Source: an uncultured Bacteroidota bacterium (GTDB lineage Bacteria; Bacteroidota; Bacteroidia; Flavobacteriales; Flavobacteriaceae). From it: a DNA stretch of 56,902 bases. The stretch lies in the NCBI GenBank assembly GCA_902606555.1, contig CACLGQ010000001.1, positions 24,001 through 80,902 on the forward strand, in the 5' to 3' direction. Position 1 is the stretch's first letter. Each line of letters starts with the position of its first letter. A program made the translations under genes and the position numbers. The notes beneath the pieces were generated by a model that ran no database searches, was not told where the DNA came from, and saw nothing but the letters and a program-made list of their open reading frames with translations. Positions 26,537-35,674 of the stretch are shown here, piece after piece.

Positions 26537-29506
26537 CTATCTAAAATACTTAATAATATTTAATAATATGATTTCTGATACTGGATCATAATTTAAATTT
26601 TCTATGAGCTTTAGAGTTGATAAAACCATTTTACCTTTTCCATACTTGACAATCGAAAGATCTGATCCTGCCCATACTTCTCCAGATCCAATATAATTTC
26701 TTTTAAGAATATTTCCATCAGGAATTCTGTCAAATGCAACTGTTTGGACTATATTATTGCCTTTAAAATTTCTTAAACTGATTGTTGGGGCAATATTCTC
26801 ATATACATCGCTCATATTAACATTTACAGGAAGTTCATTAAAAAATGGATGCCTTTTATTGATATGTAAGATACCATCCCATAATCCTTGTGATATATTT
26901 TTGATCGGTTTACTAGGTAAATAATCAATACCATCAGAAACAAATGTAAGATTAGGTCCAATTCTCTTTCGAGTTTTTCCAGGTATTTTTAAAAAAACAA
27001 CATTACCCCCTTTGTAAGTAAAATTGTTAATTTCCTCCATTATATCACTATATTCTATGCTAGCCTTTTCATTATTTTTTTCAACAATATTACCATCAGT
27101 AGAGCTGTAGAAATCTGTATCACTTTGATTAACAATTAAAGTTTTATTGATTTTGGTTTTATCACTAAATAACTCATAACTTATGTTGTATTTTTTAAAA
27201 AAATTTATCATTTTTTTATCATCCTCGAGTAATGAAATTTCTAAATTCTTTTGTCTTCTATCAATAAAGAAAATATTGAAATTAATGGCGGTTGAATATT
27301 CATTTTTACCATTTTTAATCAATGATATTTCAACTTTATATTTTCCCTCTAATAAATCATTGCCTAGACTAATTTTCTCAATGTTGTTTATACCATTTTT
27401 AACCTCGTGAGTTTTTTGATATTTAAAAATGAGCTCATTTTTATTTTTGGATAACCTGTATACAGATATTGTAACTTGATTTTTTTGCAATTCATTTTCA
27501 TTAATTATTAATGAAGAAATATCAACATTTTCACCTGCAAAATAATTTTTTTTGTTAGTTCTTAAAACAGCTATCTTGGATGAGTTAGCCTCTTTCGTTA
27601 AATCATAAGCTAATCCTTTAGGATTTCTCCATAGATCAAGGAGTCCCGCACCAATAATCCAATCACCAGCCGTTAGAGCATGTACACAATAACCTATAAC
27701 GTTGTCATTTGATCTGATGGCTTCAAGCATTCTTTTATTTGCAATTCCATGAATTTCTTGCTGTTTTTTGTAAAATGCACTGGCATTTTTGAACAATTTA
27801 TTCAGACCCGTTACTTTCAATTTTTCTTTTATTTCTTTATTAAATCTTAGATGATATAAATATGGATAGGTGATAGGATTTCCTTTTTTTAAAAAATCAA
27901 CCTCATTATCCTCAAGATCAGGAAGACTTCCATAACCAATTTCAGATACATATGAAGGAATATTTGGAACTACATTTCTCCCTGGTGTTCTAGCATTTAA
28001 ACCAAGTTTTTTATTCTCCTCTGGTGTTTTACCAATAGTCAAAAATCCATCAAACTTATTGTTATTTATGTTTGGTCCTGGATAATTATGAATATCATTG
28101 AATTTGAATGCTTTTGTACTGTATGGTAGATATAGTTTAGCACCTTCAGCCCATCCTCCAGATTCATCTAATATCAACCTTGTTGGATCTAATTCTCTTG
28201 CTTTTAATGACATTGGTTTAAGCATATTAGCTAATACAGGTCTTCGTATTTCATTAAATAACTCCCATTGAACTACCGAGGGGTGGTTTCTGTCTCTTAA
28301 AATCGCCTCAGTAATTTCATTTTCAACTCTTTGTGGTAAATAAGGTGTTTCTATAGGCATATCCATACATTCTATTGCCATACTTCCCACTGTAAGAACC
28401 CCAATTGAGTCTGCTAAGTGAAGCCACTCTTTTGGAGGTGGCTTTCTCCAAGGTCTAATCATATTAAATCCTGCATCTTTTGCTAAAAGAATTTCCTTTA
28501 CCATCATTTCTTTTGAATCAGGATATGATAGTTTAACAGGGTACAATCCTTCAAAAAAGGCTGCTTTTAAGTATAATGGTTTATCATTTAGATAAAATTT
28601 ATTGTTTTTAACAGTAAATTCTCTAAAGCCAAAAGTTTCTTTGATTCTGTCAAGCTCAGTAATAATGGTATCCTTATTGAAAATATTGATCTTTTGTAAT
28701 TTGATCTCGAATTCATAAAGATTTGGGCTTTCTGGTGACCATATTTTGTGGTTCTCAATATTATTTTTAATCTTTTTTATTACTTTTAAATTTGTGTTTT
28801 CCAGAGCAAATAGTTCTTCAAACCTTTGTTTTTTATTAATATTAAATATTAATTTATATAACCCATCGCCAATACCATTATTTATCTCATTAATAACCTC
28901 AATTTCACCATTCCTAAAGTTTCCAGTAATAAATACATCATTGATATGAGTCTGACCAGTGTATGAAAGAAATACATCCTGCCATATTCCACCAGTGTAT
29001 GAACCTCTCCATTGCGGGGTTTCCATCTGACCAATTCCATCAATAATTTTATCTTGAATTGTTATTGGTCCCATTACCTTTACAATTAATATGTTTTCAC
29101 TATCATAATTAATAATGTGCTCAATATTAAAACTGAAAGGGCTGAATCCTCCCTCATGAAAACCTACAGAATTATTATTAAGAAAAACTTCAGTTATGTA
29201 GTTTGAGGCATTAAAATTCAGGTGTATTTTTTTATCCTTATAATCTTTATTTACATTAAAACTAGTTCTGTAATAAACAACCCCTTCATAATCTTTTTTA
29301 AATCTCTCCCATACACTTGGAACAGTAATTTTTTCAATTTCTCCTTTTGAGAATCCTTCATCTGTGTTGTAAGCTTGTAGTTTACCAATATTATCATAAT
29401 CATATATTATTTCCCATTCACCATTCAAATAAGTAATGTCATCTCTAACTTGAGAGTAATTAATTATAAATAGAAAAATAAAGGCTATTGATAAAATTTT
29501 TTTCAT
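26537..29506 (-). CDS. Secreted glycoside hydrolase family 2 enzyme (beta-galactosidase/glucuronidase type)
   Basis: A 989-residue protein with signal peptide (KKILSIAFIFLFIINYSQ). Domains in order: a sugar-binding jelly roll (~20-185, LNGEWEIIYDY, VPSVWERFK, FNASNYITEVFLNN), an immunoglobulin-like domain (~190-295), and a TIM barrel (~300-600). The barrel has acid/base Glu419 in VQWELFNEI and nucleophile Glu522 in YVSEIGYG, the GH2 pair. After ~650 come another beta-sandwich and a C-terminal ~240-residue alpha/beta domain (around 750-989, e.g. KGGNVVFLKIPG) of the amidotransferase-like kind seen in some beta-galactosidases. It likely removes beta-linked sugars in the periplasm or at the surface. 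It follows the sulfatase gene without a gap. The exact substrate cannot be told. Confidence 0.88.
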   Translation of the reverse strand: MKKILSIAFIFLFIINYSQVRDDITYLNGEWEIIYDYDNIGKLQAYNTDEGFSKGEIEKITVPSVWERFKKDYEGVVYYRTSFNVNKDYKDKKIHLNFNASNYITEVFLNNNSVGFHEGGFSPFSFNIEHIINYDSENILIVKVMGPITIQDKIIDGIGQMETPQWRGSYTGGIWQDVFLSYTGQTHINDVFITGNFRNGEIEVINEINNGIGDGLYKLIFNINKKQRFEELFALENTNLKVIKKIKNNIENHKIWSPESPNLYEFEIKLQKINIFNKDTIITELDRIKETFGFREFTVKNNKFYLNDKPLYLKAAFFEGLYPVKLSYPDSKEMMVKEILLAKDAGFNMIRPWRKPPPKEWLHLADSIGVLTVGSMAIECMDMPIETPYLPQRVENEITEAILRDRNHPSVVQWELFNEIRRPVLANMLKPMSLKARELDPTRLILDESGGWAEGAKLYLPYSTKAFKFNDIHNYPGPNINNNKFDGFLTIGKTPEENKKLGLNARTPGRNVVPNIPSYVSEIGYGSLPDLEDNEVDFLKKGNPITYPYLYHLRFNKEIKEKLKVTGLNKLFKNASAFYKKQQEIHGIANKRMLEAIRSNDNVIGYCVHALTAGDWIIGAGLLDLWRNPKGLAYDLTKEANSSKIAVLRTNKKNYFAGENVDISSLIINENELQKNQVTISVYRLSKNKNELIFKYQKTHEVKNGINNIEKISLGNDLLEGKYKVEISLIKNGKNEYSTAINFNIFFIDRRQKNLEISLLEDDKKMINFFKKYNISYELFSDKTKINKTLIVNQSDTDFYSSTDGNIVEKNNEKASIEYSDIMEEINNFTYKGGNVVFLKIPGKTRKRIGPNLTFVSDGIDYLPSKPIKNISQGLWDGILHINKRHPFFNELPVNVNMSDVYENIAPTISLRNFKGNNIVQTVAFDRIPDGNILKRNYIGSGEVWAGSDLSIVKYGKGKMVLSTLKLIENLNYDPVSEIILLNIIKYFR

Positions 29507-31156
29507 TCATTTAATTTTGGAAAAACCTTGTGGAACTACAGGATAAGTTATTTTTTTTAATAATTCTCTCATTTCTTTAGTCTTTGGATGATCATCATTA
29601 AAAATTAAATTATTCCATTCCTTTGGATCATTGGCATTATTATAAAGTTCTTCTTGTCCAGAATTATATAAAATATACCTCCAATCTTTTGTTCTAATTG
29701 AATAATGATGATTTGAGGGTATTGTTTCATTTTCATCAGATGAATAAACAACTGTAAGTGCAGCTTCTGGTCCATCCCATTTATTTTTTTTTGGGTTTTT
29801 TAAAAATGGTTTCAAACTAAATCCATTAAGTGAACTTCCTTTATCATTTCTTTTAGTAATAAAATCTAAACCAGCTAAATCTAATAGGGTAGGATAGACA
29901 TCAATTAAGGAGACTGGATGATTTACTTTTGTATTTGGTTTTGAAACTCCAGGTGCTCTAATTATTAAAGGAACTCTTGTACTTTCTTCCCAAAGAGAAT
30001 TTTTATAAACATGTTCTTTTTCGCCCATCGTCCACCCATGGTCACTTGCGATAATTACAATTGTATTATCCTTAAGTTTAGTTTTATTCACGGCACTTAA
30101 TACTTGACCTATGTTTTCATCAACTGCTGTAACACAAGCCAAATATGCTTGTGTAAATCTCTTTAATCCCTCTTTATTATCTTCATACGAGGCAACTAAA
30201 TTATTATACATCTCGATTGATCTAACTCTTCTACCTTTTGTTTCAAATTGATCTACCAAATGAAGGAAGGTATCATCTTTGTCATTTTCTAGAATATTTG
30301 CCAGCTTAATATCCTCAAGTGGATACATATCAAAATATTTCTGTGGTACAATTAAAGGGGTGTGAGGTCTTAAAAAACCAACAGCCATAAAAAAAGGATT
30401 CTCATCGTTAGAATTGGCAAGTTCAAGAAGTCTTTTTTCGGCCCATTCAGCATTAATTTCATCTGGGGTCAAATCTCTGTTATAGTCATCTATATATTTA
30501 AAATCTTTACCTTGTCTTTGAGGTCCATATGCCCATCTAACTTGTTTACCATCAACTTTAACACCCTCAAGGTTTATCAAGGGACCATATGATCCATCTA
30601 TAGGACCACCAGCCATATTCCATCCATCCAATTCTTTTATAACTCTATATGGCTTGGGAACATGAGGATGAGCAATTCCTGGTTTCCCCTTTTTCCATTC
30701 GCCAATATATGCAACAGGGCTGTAGTCAGCTTCGTATTTAAACTCAGTCCAAATACTTTTTTCGTTTTGATGTAACAACTTTCCACTTCCGATAACGTTA
30801 TAGTCATTCTCTTTAAACTTTTCCATTATTGTCTTTGTGTTTTTCAGCACTTCATTATTTTTCCAATTATATTGCCATAGATGAGATGAAATATGAGGAT
30901 ATACTCCTGTAAACATACTAGCTCTAGATGGTCCACACATCGGGTCATTTGAATAAGCATTTGTAAACGATAAGGCTGTTTCTGAAAATTCCTTGATGTT
31001 GGGTGTTAGTACTTGTGGATGTCCCATTAAGTCTTGATTATAATCATTTAAATCATCGACCATGATTAATAAAATATTTGGTTTATCAATTGATTGAGTA
31101 TTACATCCTAAAAATAGAAAAAAGAGCAATATGGTGGTTAGAGTATTTCTTATCAT
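29507..31156 (-). CDS. Lipoprotein sulfatase, S1 family (iduronate-2-sulfatase-like)
   Basis: A 549-residue protein with lipobox FLFLGC (Cys18). It has the type I sulfatase fold: LLIMVDDLND metal-binding aspartates near the N-terminus, and the formylglycine motif C-G-P-S-R with Cys74 in PMCGPSRASMFTG. Further motifs are GFLRPHTPLIVP, IIASDHGWTMGEKEHVYK with metal-binding Asp-His, and a WEESTRVPLIIRAPG loop. The cysteine would be converted to formylglycine by an anaerobic or FGE-type maturase encoded elsewhere. Overall it resembles iduronate-2-sulfatase-like (S1_7) enzymes of marine Bacteroidota. It is first in a four-gene string with GH2, so the target is probably a sulfated polysaccharide. 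Confidence 0.9.
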   Translation of the reverse strand: MIRNTLTTILLFFLFLGCNTQSIDKPNILLIMVDDLNDYNQDLMGHPQVLTPNIKEFSETALSFTNAYSNDPMCGPSRASMFTGVYPHISSHLWQYNWKNNEVLKNTKTIMEKFKENDYNVIGSGKLLHQNEKSIWTEFKYEADYSPVAYIGEWKKGKPGIAHPHVPKPYRVIKELDGWNMAGGPIDGSYGPLINLEGVKVDGKQVRWAYGPQRQGKDFKYIDDYNRDLTPDEINAEWAEKRLLELANSNDENPFFMAVGFLRPHTPLIVPQKYFDMYPLEDIKLANILENDKDDTFLHLVDQFETKGRRVRSIEMYNNLVASYEDNKEGLKRFTQAYLACVTAVDENIGQVLSAVNKTKLKDNTIVIIASDHGWTMGEKEHVYKNSLWEESTRVPLIIRAPGVSKPNTKVNHPVSLIDVYPTLLDLAGLDFITKRNDKGSSLNGFSLKPFLKNPKKNKWDGPEAALTVVYSSDENETIPSNHHYSIRTKDWRYILYNSGQEELYNNANDPKEWNNLIFNDDHPKTKEMRELLKKITYPVVPQGFSKIK

Positions 31157-31210
31157 GATATTTATATTTATATTTATTGAAATCAGTTAAAACATCATTA
31201 TTACTAAACT
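31157..31210. promoter_or_regulatory. 54-bp divergent spacer between sulfatase and beta-helix operons
   Basis: The two gene strings start back to back here. The spacer is nearly pure AT, with ATTTATA-type repeats on the sulfatase side. I see no exact TAnnTTTG element. Both strings must be promoted from here or from within the opposite gene, so shared control is likely. Confidence 0.4.
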
Positions 31211-32986
31211 ATGAAAAAGAAAATTTTTTTACTAATTATATCAATTTTTGTTATCGCCTGTTCTTCAGACTCTGGAGGTGATTCGGTGGGTACAGACAAT
31301 GGTGGAGGAAATAACAATGGAGGAGGTAATAATAATGGAGGTGGAAATAATTCAGGAACTACAGATACTACAGATCCTAATGATTTTGATTCGACAACAT
31401 CACCTGGAGATACCACTTACTACATAAGTTATAATTCTGGAAATGACAACAATGATGGTAAAAGTGAAGATAAGCCGTTCAAAAATCTTGGCAAAGTAAA
31501 TAGTATAACTTTCAAACCAGGCGATAAGTTAAAATTTAAATCAGGTGAGACCTGGAAAGGGTATTTTAAACTAAGAGGTTCAGGGTCTGAGGATAAGCCT
31601 ATTTCAATTGAAAGGTATTCTAGTGGTAATAAACCCAAAATTGATGGAAATGGTTTTCAAGCAGCTGTATTTATTGAAAATCAAGAATATGTTAATATTA
31701 GTGGCTTAGAGCTGACTAATGAGGCATCGCATAAAGACAGTAATGGGTCAGTTAAGTTGATGAATCAATCAAATCGATCTGGAGAAGATGAAAGATTTGG
31801 CCTATTATTTTTAAGGCATGGTTCCTCAAACATAAATGGAATAAAACTAAATGATATTAAAATTTCAGAGATATATCCAACCCCTTCAAATTCAGACAAT
31901 AACTATCAAGGTTATGCTGTAAGATTTGAATCATTGAATGATGATAATGTTTTAAATTATTATGACGGAATAGAGGTTGATAATTTAGACATTTCTAACA
32001 CTGGACACTATGGAATTCATATAGTAAACAGAATGTCTGGCGCTCAGGCTGATTACTATCACAGAAATATTACTATCAAGAACAGCAAGTTTAATGACAC
32101 TGGGGGCTCAGGAATAGTCTTGGCGAGATGTAAAGATGTTGTTGTTGAGAATTCTGAATTTAAGGGATCTGGATCTGGAAATGATAACAGAATGTGGAAC
32201 AGAGGAAGTAGTTTATGGACTTACACTTGTAATGATACAGTAATTCAGAATAATATTTTTGAAGATGTCTATGGACCAGCAGATTCTTATGGAGCACATA
32301 TTGATTGGGGATGTGAAAGAGTAGTAATTCAATATAACTTAAGTAAAAATAACTATGGTGGATTTGCAGAAATATTAGGTGAAAATATTATGTGTGGATA
32401 TAGATACAATATCAGTATAGGTGATGGTGGAAGAACAAATTCTAATGTCGGAAAAACATTTTGGGTTTCTGATTATGCTGGTAGTAACACCAGGAGAATT
32501 GGCTCTCAGGATAATTTTATCTATAATAATACTGTCTTTATTCCAAGTCAAAATCCTGCCAATAATAATGCTCCATTTGACCATTTACAGATATTTATAA
32601 GACCAAATACAAAAGAAACATACATATATAACAACCTAATTTATATAAGCGACAAAGCTAAACTAAAGATTGACACAAGGAATGATGGCACAATGAATGA
32701 TTGGAAGAATAATTTATTTTATGGAAACTTAATTATCGACGGTTCCTCAGACTATGAGCATAACGGAACAGAACTATTTACAAATCCTTTACTTGTAAAT
32801 CCTGGTGGTACAACAGCTAATGACTATAAATTACAATCTGCAAGTCCAGCTTTAGGAACAGGCTACATTATTAAAGGAAGTGATGATGTTAAAAACTATA
32901 TACAGAATAATGGCGGTAGAGATTACTTTGGAAATTCTGTTAGCTCAAATTCAAAACCTAATATTGGTGCATACAACGGAAATTAG
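31211..32986 (+). CDS. Right-handed parallel beta-helix lipoprotein (first of a tandem pair)
   Basis: A 591-residue lipoprotein (lipobox VIACSS, Cys17). A flexible Gly/Asn-rich linker follows, encoded by short DNA repeats (GGGNNN repeated at about residues 33-48). From ~75 the mature domain begins with YYISYNSGNDNNDGKSEDKP and KPGDKLKFKSGETW, the usual N-terminal cap of secreted beta-helix proteins, and then runs through many N-x-F/I coil repeats (VVENSEF, IQNNIF, IQYNLS). Such folds occur in polysaccharide lyases and hydrolases (PL6, GH28, GH82, GH110 and others). I see no motif that fixes the family. It is clearly related to the next gene. It is probably a cell-surface enzyme acting on the glycan whose sugar the downstream operon uses. 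Confidence 0.82.
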   Translation: MKKKIFLLIISIFVIACSSDSGGDSVGTDNGGGNNNGGGNNNGGGNNSGTTDTTDPNDFDSTTSPGDTTYYISYNSGNDNNDGKSEDKPFKNLGKVNSITFKPGDKLKFKSGETWKGYFKLRGSGSEDKPISIERYSSGNKPKIDGNGFQAAVFIENQEYVNISGLELTNEASHKDSNGSVKLMNQSNRSGEDERFGLLFLRHGSSNINGIKLNDIKISEIYPTPSNSDNNYQGYAVRFESLNDDNVLNYYDGIEVDNLDISNTGHYGIHIVNRMSGAQADYYHRNITIKNSKFNDTGGSGIVLARCKDVVVENSEFKGSGSGNDNRMWNRGSSLWTYTCNDTVIQNNIFEDVYGPADSYGAHIDWGCERVVIQYNLSKNNYGGFAEILGENIMCGYRYNISIGDGGRTNSNVGKTFWVSDYAGSNTRRIGSQDNFIYNNTVFIPSQNPANNNAPFDHLQIFIRPNTKETYIYNNLIYISDKAKLKIDTRNDGTMNDWKNNLFYGNLIIDGSSDYEHNGTELFTNPLLVNPGGTTANDYKLQSASPALGTGYIIKGSDDVKNYIQNNGGRDYFGNSVSSNSKPNIGAYNGN

Positions 32987-34540
32987 ATGAATAAAATCTG
33001 TATTTTCTTTTTTATTTCATTTTTTATTTCATGTAATCAAGTTCAATATGGTGAAAAAAATGAAATAGGTCATTCCTACTACTTTAATTCTAATTCGGGA
33101 GATAATTCAAACCTTGGAACGAAAGAAAAGCCATTTAAAAGCTTTTATTTTCTTCAAAACATAAACTTAAAAAAAGGTGATAAAGTATTATTAGCAAATG
33201 GTTCAACTTTTACTAATACAATTAATTTGATTAATAAAAATGGAATTGAAGTTTCCAATTATCTGGTTGATAATAACAAAAAAATACCAATTATCAATTC
33301 AAAAGGAAAAATAGCTGCCGTTTTTATTGAAAACTCATCTAATATAAATATCAGTAATATTGAAATAACTGCAAATGGTGGAGGTGCTAATGAATTTTTA
33401 CATAATAAATTAAAAACTGATTTAAGAACAGGTATTTTATATTTAGTTACTGATGAAAAAATTTATAATAATTTAAACATATCTGAGGTCAAAATAAGAG
33501 ATATTTTCTATGAGAATCCAGGATATCTTAGAAGTGAAAAAGAAGTTCGTACACCAAATGGAACTAAGAGTTACGGATGGGGAATAAGGATAGTTAATCT
33601 ATCCGAAAATGGAAACTTAGAAAATATTACAATCAATAATTCACAATTTAAAAACATATCCCATACTGCAATAAGATTTAAAGGTGTTAGAGAAAATCAA
33701 TTTAAAAATCTTGAAATTCTTAATAATATTGTTTTGAGATCTGGTGGACCTGGAATGGTTTTTAACTCTACAAAAAACCTATATGCTAATGGAAATGACA
33801 TAAATTATTCAGGGTCTTTTGATGATACTAGAAAATGGGGAAGGGGAAGTGGACTTTGGACTTGGGGAAGTTCATTTGCACTAATATCAAACAATAAATT
33901 TCAAAATGCGAATGGACCTGCAGATTCAGCAGGATGTCATATAGATTTTAATTGTAATGATATTATAGTTGAAAATAATTTAAGTAAAAATAATGCAGGA
34001 GGTTTTATAGAGATTTTAGGAAATAATTATAATTGTGCTTATCGAAACAACATTAGTATAAATGATGGTCACCGTGTCAAGGGAAAAAATGGTGCTTTCC
34101 AAGAAGGAAAAACTTTTTGGTTAAGTGGTTATATTGGTAGAGGAAAGGAAAGAAATGGTCCATTTAATTCTTATATATATGGAAATAAAGTGTACGTAGG
34201 AAAAGATATCATTCCAAAAATTGCTGTTGATAAAGCAGCTAGAGGAGTTTTTGTAGCTAATAATATTTTTTATTTTGAAAATGACCCAGTAATGGTTTTA
34301 GGAGATCAATACAAGCCAGATGTTAGGGGCGGTTCTCAAATTAAAAATGTTTTTTTTGAAAATAACATCTTTAAGAAAAATCATTGGCCTAAAGAGGTTT
34401 TAATTCAACCAATAAATAATATATATCACCCTGGTGCATTTAAAGTTGATGATATTATTGAGGGTTTTAATTTTTTTGAAAAAGAAATAGAAATAAATTA
34501 TCTTGAAACAGATTCAAAAGGTCTATGGCAAGGCTTTTAA
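32987..34540 (+). CDS. Right-handed parallel beta-helix lipoprotein (second of the pair)
   Basis: A 517-residue lipoprotein (lipobox FFISCN, Cys16) that starts directly after the stop of the first copy. It shares order and motifs with it: YYFNSNSGDNSNLGTKEKPF at the cap, GPADSAGCHIDFNCNDI against GPADSYGAHIDWGCERV, NLSKNNAGGFIEILG against NLSKNNYGGFAEILG, and GKTFWLSGY against GKTFWVSDY. The shared HID and FxEILG positions are the best candidates for the active cleft. It lacks the Gly/Asn linker. The pair arose by duplication followed by divergence, probably giving two enzymes with different bond or sulfation preference. The catalytic type (lyase or hydrolase) is not known. Confidence 0.82.
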   Translation: MNKICIFFFISFFISCNQVQYGEKNEIGHSYYFNSNSGDNSNLGTKEKPFKSFYFLQNINLKKGDKVLLANGSTFTNTINLINKNGIEVSNYLVDNNKKIPIINSKGKIAAVFIENSSNINISNIEITANGGGANEFLHNKLKTDLRTGILYLVTDEKIYNNLNISEVKIRDIFYENPGYLRSEKEVRTPNGTKSYGWGIRIVNLSENGNLENITINNSQFKNISHTAIRFKGVRENQFKNLEILNNIVLRSGGPGMVFNSTKNLYANGNDINYSGSFDDTRKWGRGSGLWTWGSSFALISNNKFQNANGPADSAGCHIDFNCNDIIVENNLSKNNAGGFIEILGNNYNCAYRNNISINDGHRVKGKNGAFQEGKTFWLSGYIGRGKERNGPFNSYIYGNKVYVGKDIIPKIAVDKAARGVFVANNIFYFENDPVMVLGDQYKPDVRGGSQIKNVFFENNIFKKNHWPKEVLIQPINNIYHPGAFKVDDIIEGFNFFEKEIEINYLETDSKGLWQGF

Positions 34541-34544
34541 GCTT

Positions 34545-35672
34545 ATGAAAATAGTAAAGATCATTCCATATGTTTTAAATGAAAATTTAGAGAAAGAATT
34601 TTTCTTTTCACAGTGGGAGTATAGCAATCGAAAAATATGTATTGTCAAAGTTATATGTGATAATGGATTAGTTGGATGGGGTGAAGCATACGGACCAGCA
34701 CCAGTTGTTAAAGAGAGTATTAATTATATCAAACAAAATATAATTGGTATGAGTCCTCTTGAATCTGATGTTATTTGGTCAACATTATTTAGAAGAGTTC
34801 ATGACTATGGAAGATCTGGCGTATTTCTTTCAGCAATAAGTGCAATTGATGTTGCCTTATGGGATATAAAGGGAAAATATCACAAGCAGCCAATTTCAAC
34901 TCTTTTAGGAGGTTCACATAGAGATAAAATTAGACCATATGCTACTGGCCTTTATTTTTCCAAATCAAAAACACTCACAGAAGAATTGTGCGAAGAAGCA
35001 TTAGGATATGTAAAAGATGGTTTTAAATCAATCAAGATGAAAGTTGGTCTAAACCTAAAAAATGATTTTAAAAATGTTAAAGAGGTTAGAAATGCAATTG
35101 GTTATAATATTGAATTAATGATTGACGCAAATCATGCATATTCATATGACGAGGCTTTACATTTATCAAAAAAATTAGAAAACTTTGATATTAAGTGGTT
35201 TGAAGAACCACTTTCCCCTGAATTTTATGATCAGTATTCTGATTTTAAAGCAAAATCATCAATTCCCGTCGCAGCAGGTGAGTGTGAATATCTAAGATAT
35301 GGATTTCAAAAACTATTGGATAAAAATTGTATTGATTTTTTGCAAATGGATATTTGTTCATGTGGAGGTTTAACTGAGGCAAAGCGGATAACAGCATTAT
35401 CCTCTACAAAAGGTGTAAAGGTTATCCCTCATACCTGGGGCTCAGGAATTGCATTCTTTACAGCTATTAACTTTATATCTAATCTTGAACCAATCCCAGG
35501 AAGATTGTATCAAGAAGATGCGTATATTGAGTTTGACAGAACAGAAAATAAAATAAGAGAAAATATAATTAAAAATAATATTGTAATGAAAGATGGTTAT
35601 ATTGAAGTTAACGATAAACCAGGTTTAGGAATTGATGTTGATGAAACCTATCTTAACAAAGTAAAAATCTGA
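34545..35672 (+). CDS. Enolase-superfamily sugar-acid cycloisomerase/dehydratase
   Basis: I choose the ATG at 34545, five bases after the previous stop; an in-frame TTG at 34503 would overlap that gene. The 375-residue protein has the mandelate-racemase layout. The capping domain has GLVGWGEAYGP, then ALWDIKGK, the catalytic K-x-K as Lys164/Lys166 in SIKMKVGL, metal ligands Asp194 (MIDANHAYS), Glu220/221 (WFEEPL) and Glu246 (AAGECEY), and His296 in IPHTWGSG. From memory, stretches such as IDFLQMDICSCGG and IEFDRTENK resemble D-galactarolactone cycloisomerase (Gci). 3,6-anhydrogalactonate cycloisomerases are, to my knowledge, close relatives. With the ALDH, kinase and aldolase next to it, it most likely forms a 2-keto-3-deoxy-aldonate. 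Confidence 0.85.
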   Translation: MKIVKIIPYVLNENLEKEFFFSQWEYSNRKICIVKVICDNGLVGWGEAYGPAPVVKESINYIKQNIIGMSPLESDVIWSTLFRRVHDYGRSGVFLSAISAIDVALWDIKGKYHKQPISTLLGGSHRDKIRPYATGLYFSKSKTLTEELCEEALGYVKDGFKSIKMKVGLNLKNDFKNVKEVRNAIGYNIELMIDANHAYSYDEALHLSKKLENFDIKWFEEPLSPEFYDQYSDFKAKSSIPVAAGECEYLRYGFQKLLDKNCIDFLQMDICSCGGLTEAKRITALSSTKGVKVIPHTWGSGIAFFTAINFISNLEPIPGRLYQEDAYIEFDRTENKIRENIIKNNIVMKDGYIEVNDKPGLGIDVDETYLNKVKI

Positions 35673-35674
35673 TT

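Noticed and set aside
31300-31355. Short tandem DNA repeats that could be a minisatellite or CRISPR-like array
   Set aside because: They encode the Gly/Asn-rich linker of a lipoprotein in frame; there are no spacers.
34503-34544. TTG start extending the cycloisomerase gene by 14 residues
   Set aside because: The extension lies inside the preceding beta-helix gene and adds residues foreign to the family; the ATG at 34545 matches the usual N-terminus.
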